The notes below the pieces were generated by a model. It was not told the DNA's origin, made no database searches, and was given only the letters and a program-made list of their open reading frames with translations. The position numbers were made by a program, and so were the translations under genes. From positions 1 to 32,378 of the IMG/VR virus record IMGVR_UViG_3300035209_000033: a stretch of 32,378 nucleotides of DNA; one strand, written 5' to 3'. How positions within the stretch are numbered: the stretch's first letter is position 1; every line of letters starts with the position of its first letter. The DNA is from a virus. Of the stretch, positions 12,501-20,152 are shown one piece after another.

Positions 12501-15215
12501 TGGATGCTCTTTTAATCGCTCGCGTACGTTCTCAAGTTGGGCTTTTACACCATCTAGTTTTGCCTGGTCTTGAGGCGCATACACTTTTTCTTTTGGTGGA
12601 GTTGGAACCTTTGACGGAGCATTTAATTTTTCCAAAGCAGTGTCTTGGTCTTTGGCACTTATCCAATCCCCTTTTTTGTTTTTATATTGGTAGACATCCG
12701 CATTACCCCGGCGGACTATTCTAATATCACCGTTGGTGATTGCCTGGTCTATTTTGGGTAGATTAGGGTCATTAATGGGTAGATTCTGATTTCTAGGACC
12801 AAACACTTCCCCTGCCTTAGCTCTCTCAGCGGCAAGATTAACCTGTTCTGATTTTGTGGGTTGTGTATTTTGAATAGGAGTAGTCTGTCTATATTCTGAA
12901 AAATGTTTATTTATTGCATTTTCTACAACCGGTTTTATTGCCTTATCAAAAATATCTTTATTCCAATATCCCTCTCGATCAAAATAACCTAACTGTCCTT
13001 TTTTAATGGCAACATATTCTTCAATCATCCTAGCTGTTACTTCTACATTGGATTTCCAATATTTTGCGCCACGAGTATAATATCCATTTACAAAACGATT
13101 AAAATCATTTTTTCTTGCATATAAAAATTCTGTATCAAAAAGTTTATTTTTTAATTTAAAATCCAAAGCATGGCCAAGTTCGTGAGCCATTGTAGTATTG
13201 ACTGTTTTTCTAACTTTTTTTCCATCAATAATTTCATCGAATGATTCAACCCCTCCAACAGAAATACTCACACTGTCTTTTCCTAGACGATAAAGACCAG
13301 CGGTCATCTTCATTAAAAATGGATTTTTCCCATTCAAGTGAACATAAACCCACCTTTCATTTTCAGCGAGTTTTTTCATATCAATACCCAATTCATTTGC
13401 GAAATCAATTACGCCGTTTTTGATCTCTGCTTTTTGTACATCTGTAATAGGCTTACCGTCCTGTCTTTTCATTCCGGCCCCAATTTTATCCATATCTTCA
13501 AAAACTATCCTTGAATCATCCGAACTAAAAGAAGTCCTCAGCCCTTTTTCATATCTCTCTCTATTATCAACAGCAGTTTGAAAAGACTTATCATAATCCA
13601 AAACAGCCTGGGGATATTTATATCCTTTGCTTATATCTTTTTTCACAAGGTCTTTATATTCAGTTTCTACTTTGCTTCTATAATTTTGTTCTTTTTCCGG
13701 AGTCCATTTTACCCGATCTGCTTTTTGTAAAAACTGATCTCTCATATCCGTTAAGCTTTTAGGATTAATTGCGTAACTTTTAAGACCGCTGTATTTGTAA
13801 AAATCATCTAGGAGTCCGGGATATTTTTTAAGATTTTCTTCGGTTCTAAGTGGAATTTTCTCTCCGTATTTCTGTATCAAGCCATTCAATCCGTCTACTG
13901 CTTTTAACCAGCTGGCGGAATTATTATTAGCCACTGTTTTTGCTTTTTCAATTAAAGAAGAAATACCCTGCTCTGGACTTAATTGTTGGTGCGCTACTCG
14001 ATCTGGCGCAATTCTTTTTGCTCCAACTGCTTTTGCTTCTGTTTGAACACTTATTTCTTGAGGTAATGTTTCTGGAACATTTTCTCCAAATCCCACTGGT
14101 TCACCTTTGATATTTATTCCCCCCGCTTCGGCGGTTCGTCTGTATCCGGGAAGTTCGTATTGTTTGTTTAAATTCGGGATTGTATGAAATGGTAAATTAT
14201 CTCCGAGTGAAGAAATTGGAGCCGTGAAAGCATCCGCTATTTTTCTCGCAAATTCTCCAAAGAAAGTAGGTTGAGGTTTTGGCATTCCATAATAACTGCC
14301 GACTGTGGCTACATCTCTCCCTAAGGCATCCATTTGCACGGTTACGCTTTTTGGTAGTGGTATTTTTTCTTTTATTGCAGACGTATATGGCTCCAATATT
14401 TGCCCAGCTTTTATATTTGCTTGTTTTATTACCAAATTTCTCGCTTGCTGTCCTTCTAAAATTTGCGCTTCAGTTGGGTTTATTTCCAGGTTGGAAAGAG
14501 CATCCAATTGCGCTCGGTTGAATCCTGTTTGTTTTAAAATATTGGTAGCAGTTTTTGTAAATGCTAGTCCTACATCTGCCACAGCCGTTGCCGGCATGAC
14601 CACATTAAAGAAAGCGGAGGACACTCCGTGCGCGAGGGATCTCGGATTCATAGAATCAGCCGATTTGTCCGCCGGAATACCGGAAGCAATATCCGCTTTT
14701 ACCCATTGATCTAGATAGTCCTGCCCCCAGGTTTGCAGTTCTTTTTGTCCTTCTTCTCCGCCGGCTCCGGTTAATCTTCCGGCATCGATGCCGAAGGGAG
14801 TCACAATTTTCTGATTTGGAAAAGCTACGGCCACTACTTTTGGAATAAGTCCGGCAAAAAATTCCGGTGTTCTATTAAAAATATTGAAAAGCATTTCCTC
14901 TGATTTCGTTCCTTGGGTTATTGTGGCTTCACTTGGCTTGGTGAAAGCCGGTTGAATCTGCACCGGTTGCTGTTTAAAGAAAAAATCAGAAACTTGCCTT
15001 ACTATATTTGTTTTAGGTTGCTCAAAAGATAATGGTTTATATTCTGGTGCATGGTATTCCGGCAAGTTTAATTTTTCCGCAATCGCTTGTGGAGTAAAAA
15101 AAGACAGGATTTTTGGCTTCAGCGGAGTAACAGAAAGTGGTGCGCCGGTTGGCGTAGGATAAAAAGGTGTTGGAATTGGTTCTCCGGTTTTAGTTGGGTA
15201 GAAAGGTGTTATCAT
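9597..15215 (-). CDS. Giant internal/ejection-type protein with zincin metallopeptidase motif, 1872 aa
   Basis: The protein begins with proline-rich FYPTxTG repeats. A metallopeptidase motif HELGH lies at about 678-682 (TMAHELGHALDF), preceded by a beta-rich region and followed by VEVTARMIEEYV, a likely third-ligand helix. This layout matches zincin domains in phage polyvalent proteins that are co-injected with DNA. Residues about 830-1130 are charged helical/coiled; about 1130-1300 is a folded region (KYLPHVYEN, LGHYEKLLLRTAAARTF); about 1585-1605 is hydrophobic (LLAGLVVAFGAYNLI). The C-terminus has two copies of a VQQLIKEG...LALVKDFT helical repeat. It is the largest gene, sits after the other tail/ejection genes, and is probably packaged in the particle. 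Alternative: a tape-measure-like protein, but it lacks long coiled-coil periodicity. Confidence 0.7.
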   Translation of the reverse strand: MITPFYPTKTGEPIPTPFYPTPTGAPLSVTPLKPKILSFFTPQAIAEKLNLPEYHAPEYKPLSFEQPKTNIVRQVSDFFFKQQPVQIQPAFTKPSEATITQGTKSEEMLFNIFNRTPEFFAGLIPKVVAVAFPNQKIVTPFGIDAGRLTGAGGEEGQKELQTWGQDYLDQWVKADIASGIPADKSADSMNPRSLAHGVSSAFFNVVMPATAVADVGLAFTKTATNILKQTGFNRAQLDALSNLEINPTEAQILEGQQARNLVIKQANIKAGQILEPYTSAIKEKIPLPKSVTVQMDALGRDVATVGSYYGMPKPQPTFFGEFARKIADAFTAPISSLGDNLPFHTIPNLNKQYELPGYRRTAEAGGINIKGEPVGFGENVPETLPQEISVQTEAKAVGAKRIAPDRVAHQQLSPEQGISSLIEKAKTVANNNSASWLKAVDGLNGLIQKYGEKIPLRTEENLKKYPGLLDDFYKYSGLKSYAINPKSLTDMRDQFLQKADRVKWTPEKEQNYRSKVETEYKDLVKKDISKGYKYPQAVLDYDKSFQTAVDNRERYEKGLRTSFSSDDSRIVFEDMDKIGAGMKRQDGKPITDVQKAEIKNGVIDFANELGIDMKKLAENERWVYVHLNGKNPFLMKMTAGLYRLGKDSVSISVGGVESFDEIIDGKKVRKTVNTTMAHELGHALDFKLKNKLFDTEFLYARKNDFNRFVNGYYTRGAKYWKSNVEVTARMIEEYVAIKKGQLGYFDREGYWNKDIFDKAIKPVVENAINKHFSEYRQTTPIQNTQPTKSEQVNLAAERAKAGEVFGPRNQNLPINDPNLPKIDQAITNGDIRIVRRGNADVYQYKNKKGDWISAKDQDTALEKLNAPSKVPTPPKEKVYAPQDQAKLDGVKAQLENVRERLKEHPAVQGIKIKKLVKDPITGEVTEKVTEKNLLDFINQRTGQFEDFKNPNLAETPAEAEKIKAKNALITRTTENAFDSNPELSSKFDNPDTLREVIADYKNTRDVEKTLVSMRNDLEQNLVPLQTPEEIAKQTLRNEKDIAIEARRKKLEAAQKKVNEAEAQKQDKIAKLETERLKPNTGRKLNTLNPKSSLDPETQKIFEKFSRTMNEAKIVGLKYANQMPEIDKLGAKAFYQFEDGVAPFQWEIRQKFDNLYRYARQNGFDELGYEDKYLPHVYENTDAQIKAASERYLEKQGMTPPEIKAYMEGKKLSPDQSMHLKLNPFFIENRLFKTYQEAAEFGLSPRFQKMSDLLGHYEKLLLRTAAARTFIEDLSDAGKIAVEQAAPNTWQPIKYGPQGIKGYWASPKIGNFLDGIFRGHENMGMTDTIMSAVAEASRFGQNIALSAGIPYTPVNFFTAGQIMKEVTRGNLKTFKDFIISTSDKATVKSLQNDYKYIEMMARNGIPFRTVAGVVKDNFETIKTKWGKLATGVKQSPLKPSSYSPFFEIVGQSMDNVFGKKTFENFMPLLNVQIFKGAYTNLIKQGVADELAQVTATRMTMVIMGITEDLGRSALTQDKLTAVFFAPVYRESIVNVLLNIPKAMNPVTRTLVPKEKKLGQRSQEQKWQYQYHFFEQDSNIRNPMYRYSRHLLAGLVVAFGAYNLINKKLTGHYTWENPQGHEADIMIPLPNGQIAYFPFMPGFLAMPRSIIGGTKGILAGDVNQAFEQYGSVFSMVVKTGVDVLTNTNYFGDNIYQPTDLRAVKIEKVAKYVGLEFNHAYVKELINQLTDNPKPLYQSIIIASELPIKFTTQAKIDQGKFYDLLDKNSQANKIAQEPVQKIYDKVQQLIKEGGHKDEILALVKDFTPDQIDIYKNIISGEKTKTTTANEQRLLPIAEKVQQLIKEGKKAEVLALVKDFTDEDKKAFKLIIKKLQ

Positions 15216-15219
15216 AATT

Positions 15220-17097
15220 TTATTTTCCGACTAGCCAATTAGGTAGTCCAGTTGCCGGATCTATTTCATTCTCCTTACTAACGGCGCTTGTTTCCACTGG
15301 GATGAAATTATTCCCTCCGTAGTCCACAGCCATGCCGGCTGCTTTGATGGCCGCATCCAGTTTTGTCACTCCAGCAGAACCGTATTGGTCAAAGATTTGC
15401 TGGCGGTAGTGTTGATAGACGGTTGGGTCAACTCCCCTCTGCTTGTTTTGAGTCATATGATTTTTCATATCTGTCACGGAGGTTACAATATCCTGGCCAA
15501 GATTTGCGTTTTTATCATTATTAGCCGGGGAACCATCGGGACCAAGCGTAATTAGAGAAGCGCTTATCACTCCAGTTGAAGGGTCTTTATAATAAACTGG
15601 CGCGACTCTATTTCCGCTGGCATCTGTGTAAGTAGATCCGATAGTTTGAAGTGTTTGCTCGTTCGTTGAATTTTCGAGAATAAATTTAACGAAACCACTC
15701 GGCAAGTTAGCCTGCGATTCCATTTTTGTGATAGTTGCCTGGGTTGATGGATCGAGAGTTGAATAATCTTTCCCTTTCAGCGCGGTCATTATGGTAGTGA
15801 TATTTGCCTTCGCATTATCTTGCGCTTTTTCCGCATCAGATTTTGCCGTATCTTCCACCCCTTTGGCCAGGTTGATTAAGTTTAATGCCTCTGTAAATTG
15901 AGTAGTATAATTTTGTTGAGCATTATTATAGTCCTGGCTCGCATACTGCATGAAAGTATTTATGACGGCATATTTTGTGTTGAGTTCATTGGCGACAGAA
16001 TTGCGTTGAAGAGTAAGCGCATTTTTTTGCGTTTCATAATTTATTTGGTCAGCACTTTTTCGGCGATTTATTTGGCTCATTCCTTCCACTCGGTTATTGT
16101 CTGTCTCCTGTAAGGCCGCATTGTCTGAGTCTAGTTTGGCAATCTGGGCATCGATAGTATTTAAATTAGTTTCCAGTGGATCTACGCCGAGCTCCGCGCG
16201 CTTAGATGCCAGTTGTTCAGTTAAAGTTGGAGCATTGTCCGTTGTGGTTTTTTCTGTGTTGAATGTATTTAAAAGACTCTCAATTAATTTAGTGGAAGCG
16301 GAAACATCGACATTGTCACCCAAACTATTTATCAAGGATTCTACATCCTTATCTTGCGCAGAATTAGCATCCGTATTTATTTGATTGATGGTCGCTGTTG
16401 GATCTGTCGCTCCAAGTGATGCTCCAGTTTTAGTGGTATCCGTACTATTAGAATTATTTTGTCCGGAAGTAATTGCTTTACCATTAGCGTCCAAATTTAC
16501 TACCATTGGAGAATTTCCAGATGATGCCGAGGTACCGGCCTTTTCAAGCGCGGCTTGTGTCTTTGGGCCTACAATTCCATCTACAGTCAACCCATTTGCT
16601 TGTTGGAAGGCCATAATAGCCGATTTAGTCTGTGGGCCGAAGATTCCATCAGCTGTGATACCTAGTTGTGCCTGGATAGCCTTTACGCTCGCATCCGGTG
16701 CCGTAGAAGTCCCTGTGCCTTGTTGAAGAGTGGTTGTAGAGGCTGTAGGGGTAGAAACTGCCGGGGTAGCAACCGGAGTAGCGACAGACGCGGAAACTGC
16801 AGGAGTTGCCACTGGCTTTGGCGTGGTGCCAGTATATGTTACGCCATTGAAAGTTACTGTTTGACCGACATAAAGAGGTTGACCATTGCTTGCGTTATAC
16901 GCTGCCGGCGTGGGAGAGGAAGAAACTGGCGCAGAAGAACCCGCGCTCACTTTTCCATTAGCGTCAGTATTTACGATCATCGGCGCAGAAACTGGTTTAG
17001 GAGTTGTACCAATGTAAGTGATGCCATCCTTAACGGTTGTTTCTCCCACATAAAGTGGTTTTCCTGTATTTGCATTGTATGCTGCTTGTGTTGCCAT
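15220..17097 (-). CDS. Probable ejection/internal virion protein with peptidoglycan-binding domain, 625 aa
   Basis: Two N-terminal repeats (residues 5-37 and 65-97: AAYNA..G.PLYVG.T...G.TY.GTTPKPV) precede a Ser/Thr/Pro/Ala-rich linker. A PG_binding_1 domain follows at about 137-188 (VKAIQAQLGITADGIFGPQT, VDGIVGPKT). The centre (about 300-440) is a long helical/coiled-coil section rich in Gln, Asn and Ala, and the C-terminus is a small mixed domain. It lies just upstream of the giant zincin protein with a 4-base gap. This suggests a second ejection protein that engages the cell wall during DNA entry, comparable in role to internal virion proteins of short-tailed phages. A tail-needle or tail-fibre role is possible. 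Confidence 0.65.
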   Translation of the reverse strand: MATQAAYNANTGKPLYVGETTVKDGITYIGTTPKPVSAPMIVNTDANGKVSAGSSAPVSSSPTPAAYNASNGQPLYVGQTVTFNGVTYTGTTPKPVATPAVSASVATPVATPAVSTPTASTTTLQQGTGTSTAPDASVKAIQAQLGITADGIFGPQTKSAIMAFQQANGLTVDGIVGPKTQAALEKAGTSASSGNSPMVVNLDANGKAITSGQNNSNSTDTTKTGASLGATDPTATINQINTDANSAQDKDVESLINSLGDNVDVSASTKLIESLLNTFNTEKTTTDNAPTLTEQLASKRAELGVDPLETNLNTIDAQIAKLDSDNAALQETDNNRVEGMSQINRRKSADQINYETQKNALTLQRNSVANELNTKYAVINTFMQYASQDYNNAQQNYTTQFTEALNLINLAKGVEDTAKSDAEKAQDNAKANITTIMTALKGKDYSTLDPSTQATITKMESQANLPSGFVKFILENSTNEQTLQTIGSTYTDASGNRVAPVYYKDPSTGVISASLITLGPDGSPANNDKNANLGQDIVTSVTDMKNHMTQNKQRGVDPTVYQHYRQQIFDQYGSAGVTKLDAAIKAAGMAVDYGGNNFIPVETSAVSKENEIDPATGLPNWLVGK

Positions 17098-17108
17098 ATT
17101 TTTGTGTG

Positions 17109-17426
17109 TTAATTAATAATGGTTGGTTTAATTGATTCTATTTTTGTTGGTAAAGGTATTTTCATTTCCACCCTGATGCTTCTATTTTGAAATTTTATTT
17201 CCGGCATAGTAATGATTGGCATTTCTCCTTTTTTAAGAGATTTATTAAATTTTGTAGTTGCTATCATTGTTTCTATTAGTGTGTCTTTTTGTAGTTGGGC
17301 TTCTTGCTCTATTAAAGTTTTATATTTTTCATAGTCATCATTGTTTGTTATTTTGTCTCCAAAAGCATCAAGTTGCTGGCTGATTTTTTCTAAATCTATT
17401 TCTTTTTTTGTTTTTTGTATTTTCAT
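17109..17426 (-). CDS. Small coiled-coil/beta protein in the tail operon, 105 aa
   Basis: The N-terminal 65 residues are helical and charged (KTKKEIDLEKISQQLDAF, YKTLIEQEAQLQKDTLIETM). The C-terminal 40 are hydrophobic-alternating beta with several prolines (MPIITMPEIKF, IRVEMKIPLP). It is short-spaced between a fibre-like gene (4 bases) and the 625-residue ejection protein gene (11 bases), so it belongs to the same late transcript. No family is recognised. A small tail accessory or assembly chaperone is a guess from position. Confidence 0.65.
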   Translation of the reverse strand: MKIQKTKKEIDLEKISQQLDAFGDKITNNDDYEKYKTLIEQEAQLQKDTLIETMIATTKFNKSLKKGEMPIITMPEIKFQNRSIRVEMKIPLPTKIESIKPTIIN

Positions 17427-17430
17427 AAAA

Positions 17431-18393
17431 TTATCCTATTACATTAAAATGGCAGAATAATCTGAAACCTGGCTTGCATACTATTCGGATTGTTACTTTG
17501 GTATCAGTCCAGGATAAAACATAGGCGTAGGCATTGAGGGTTGCAAAAGAAGCGGCATCTTTATCAGAAAGTAAAGTATTGTTTTGCCAAACAAGAGCTG
17601 TATCAAAAACCATTAAACTATTATTTGTCCAAGACAAAGAATTAACAGCTGAGGCATATGAAAAACTATTTCCAACAAGTAAATCTTTTCCCGTATCATC
17701 GTATTTTGATGTGACGTGTCCACCTCCATCTATTGTCACTGGTATTTGTGGATTTGGGTTTATAGCAAGATTAGAACCTGAAAAAAGATTATTAATATAA
17801 TTTACCGACAATCCAGAAACAACATTACTAACTGTCTTTACTTTAAATTTCATTCCTGTATTTACTCCCTGACTTCCATTTTGAGCAAAACCAGTGGAAA
17901 TTCCCAATTCTGTTTGTGCCGAATTAATCATAAATGCTTTTGCATCCACAGATCGTGGTTGAAACCATGTTGGTATTTCTAAATCTTTCGTTAAATCACT
18001 TCCACCGGCAGTATTGTCATTATCCCAGTCTCCTTGAGCAAACATTTTACTCATTGAAATTTGCTGTTTGCTTCCTATTCCGCCCCAATAGCCCCATAAA
18101 ACTTTATATGAGCCATTTAATGCGCACCACATCATTCCATCAGTGGCACTTGGTGTAGTCGTCACTCCAAAGAAAAATCCAGTGGCAGAAACAATCCCGG
18201 ACAAAATAAGATTCACTGCTTCAATAACTCCATCGGCAGATATTTTCCAGCCAATTACTCCCGAGACAAAATTATATGACTGCAGCGCGCGCTTAAATAC
18301 CTTAATTCCAATATTTTGAAAAGACTGGCGTAGTTGAGTATAGTCCATAGTTGGCGATGGCTCGGGTTGTGGTTGTGGTTCTACGTCGGGCAT
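17431..18393 (-). CDS. Fibre/receptor-binding-like structural protein, 320 aa
   Basis: A Pro/Gln/Glu N-terminal linker (EPQPQPEPSP) is followed by FKRALQSYNFVSGVIGWKI and a G/S/T-rich beta-structured body with aromatic residues, ending in a compact Cys-containing domain (VTIRIVCKPGFRLFCHFNV). It has the composition of a tail fibre or baseplate-like tip protein. Its ATG overlaps the stop of the upstream nozzle-like gene as TAATG (the A at 18393 is shared), so translation is coupled. No catalytic motif is visible. Confidence 0.55.
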   Translation of the reverse strand: MPDVEPQPQPEPSPTMDYTQLRQSFQNIGIKVFKRALQSYNFVSGVIGWKISADGVIEAVNLILSGIVSATGFFFGVTTTPSATDGMMWCALNGSYKVLWGYWGGIGSKQQISMSKMFAQGDWDNDNTAGGSDLTKDLEIPTWFQPRSVDAKAFMINSAQTELGISTGFAQNGSQGVNTGMKFKVKTVSNVVSGLSVNYINNLFSGSNLAINPNPQIPVTIDGGGHVTSKYDDTGKDLLVGNSFSYASAVNSLSWTNNSLMVFDTALVWQNNTLLSDKDAASFATLNAYAYVLSWTDTKVTIRIVCKPGFRLFCHFNVIG

Positions 18394-19838
18394 TATATTT
18401 CTATTCCGAGCGCTTCCATTACTGGCGCATCGTTGTTATGAACAATAAAGGCGACCTTTATTTGCAAACTTCCAATTTCTCCAAGACCTATATTTTCGGC
18501 ATAAACTTTGGCCGCATCCACGTCAGTCACTGAAGTCAGAGCACTATCATATGCCGTGCCATTCTTGCTAGTATAAAAATTGAATCCGGTGTTTGCTGGC
18601 AGAGAATCGTAATAGGCATCAATTTCTCTTAAAGTTTTTTGTGTTTCCCTTTGGTCTTGCGCTAATTTTACAGTTTCAAAATAAGCGGAAGCGTATTTAT
18701 TTGAATAATCAATTTTATCTACACCATAAGTTATTGAGGCTGGTACTGTGCTATCCTTCCAAGAAACAAGGATGTCAAAATCTAAAACGAGGACAGCGCC
18801 GATTTCGATAGCGGACATATTCCCGGAAGAAATAGGCCAGGAAAGATCTAGCACTTTCGGGTAGTCTTTTGAGTAGGACCCGAGTGTATAGACCCCTTGT
18901 AGGGCTGGATTGCCTGCTCCGTTTGAAAATCCAAAGATTGGTCTGCCTTGATAGTTTCCGACAGCTCCAGGATTGATTATTCCATATTGAGTATTAGAGA
19001 AATTTCCCGGTAATTTCTTGAATGGTTGGAGATTCGCGCCATCATAAAAATAAATATTTCCTGCGCGCCCGGCGTTTACATAGGTATAATTATCGTCTCG
19101 AATAAAAGCATTGATACCGACTTCTTCTATCGGATCGGATGTGTTCCAGGATGGGCTCACGCAGTCCCATCGTATGATTTGCGTTCGGTTTACTGTCGTT
19201 GCTACCGTCACTGTTCCAATCAATAAATCAATTTCAAATTCCGTCATTGTTTTTATAATCAGTCCATCAGTAATATCTAGCGCGTTATCGTTCCATCCCA
19301 CTCCTGGTGTTGCGGTTATTGTGTCATCGATAGAGGAAACTTGGTTACCATCTCCAATGAAGCAAGTTAGATCTTGAATAGCCATCGGATGATAGTTTTT
19401 ATTTGTTATAGAAAATGTTGCCCAGTTTAAAACCACATTTGCCCAAGAATCATCCGCATCAGCCACAGCGATTATATGCACCCTACTTTCTGTCGCCCAA
19501 ATAATAAAGCCGTTGTATTCTATGGCGCCGAGACATTTTACTTCACCAGCTCCAGCGGTGGTAGTATAAGCCAGGCTCCATGTTCCGTCAGATTTTCTCG
19601 CCCATATTTTTCCGCTTTCAGCTGAGAACCAAAATGAATATCCGTTAGAGCAAGCCACCCGGACTTTGCATAATTCGGTTACAGTCGCACCCGACTCTTT
19701 AGTCAGTTTTTGATGGACAGTAAGACTGCCGGGTTGGGAATGGCCATCGATGCCCACAGAACGGTAAAAGCTGCCAGCCACGCCGGACCATTTACTATTC
19801 GCTAACCCTTGAAATTGTCCATTAAAAATTAATGCCAT
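18393..19838 (-). CDS. Nozzle/propeller-like tail protein, 481 aa
   Basis: I use ATG 19838 (MALIFNGQFQGLANSKWSG); a longer frame would run back into the preceding gene, whose stop is one base upstream. The protein is almost entirely beta with repeated W/G blades (GYSFWFSAESGKIWARKSDG, EYNGFIIWATESRVHIIAV, FLIGDGNQ-type turns). It contains IKTMTEFEIDLLIGT, typical of beta-propeller tail nozzle or tail-hub proteins of short-tailed phages. It lies between the coiled-coil membrane protein and the fibre gene. A tail-tip nozzle closing the DNA channel is the likely role. The call rests on pattern and context; a siphovirus baseplate protein is less likely because there is no tail tube gene. Confidence 0.6.
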   Translation of the reverse strand: MALIFNGQFQGLANSKWSGVAGSFYRSVGIDGHSQPGSLTVHQKLTKESGATVTELCKVRVACSNGYSFWFSAESGKIWARKSDGTWSLAYTTTAGAGEVKCLGAIEYNGFIIWATESRVHIIAVADADDSWANVVLNWATFSITNKNYHPMAIQDLTCFIGDGNQVSSIDDTITATPGVGWNDNALDITDGLIIKTMTEFEIDLLIGTVTVATTVNRTQIIRWDCVSPSWNTSDPIEEVGINAFIRDDNYTYVNAGRAGNIYFYDGANLQPFKKLPGNFSNTQYGIINPGAVGNYQGRPIFGFSNGAGNPALQGVYTLGSYSKDYPKVLDLSWPISSGNMSAIEIGAVLVLDFDILVSWKDSTVPASITYGVDKIDYSNKYASAYFETVKLAQDQRETQKTLREIDAYYDSLPANTGFNFYTSKNGTAYDSALTSVTDVDAAKVYAENIGLGEIGSLQIKVAFIVHNNDAPVMEALGIEI

Positions 19839-19839
19839 T

Positions 19840-20148
19840 TTATTTTTGCAAAATATGAAAAATAATAAGCCCAATCATTGTCCCAACTGCTATTGAATAA
19901 AGCGTTAAAGTAAGCGTGTAATTTGAGGTTTTATTTTCTAGTTTTCTTGTTCTCACTTCCAAATCGTTATTTATTTTATTTTGAAGCACTTCCAAATCTT
20001 CCCTATTGGCTTTGTCTTGTTCAAGGTCATCAATTCTTTTTGAAGTGCCATCTTTTAAATCTTTGATGTCAACTTTTATTCCCTTAATCTGCTCGTGCAT
20101 TGTTATAAGCAAATCGTGGTCACTCATTTTTGATATATCGTTTTCCAT
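19840..20148 (-). CDS. Coiled-coil protein with C-terminal membrane anchor (XhlA-like), 102 aa
   Basis: Residues about 8-75 form a continuous heptad coiled coil (LLITMHEQIKGIKVDIKDL, KRIDDLEQDKANREDLEVLQ) and residues about 80-100 a single transmembrane helix (LTLTLYSIAVGTMIGLIIFHIL) with a short basic tail. This resembles the haemolysin XhlA family of phage lysis accessory proteins. Here it lies among tail genes rather than with the holin, so it may instead act at the membrane during DNA entry. The gap to the upstream gene is four bases; the stop is one base from the next ATG. Confidence 0.7.
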   Translation of the reverse strand: MENDISKMSDHDLLITMHEQIKGIKVDIKDLKDGTSKRIDDLEQDKANREDLEVLQNKINNDLEVRTRKLENKTSNYTLTLTLYSIAVGTMIGLIIFHILQK

Positions 20149-20152
20149 ATAT

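Noticed and set aside
16666-17112. 148-codon plus-strand open frame rich in Cys and Arg
   Set aside because: It is the complement of the repetitive Ala/Thr/Pro-rich ejection protein; the Cys/Arg richness is a by-product.
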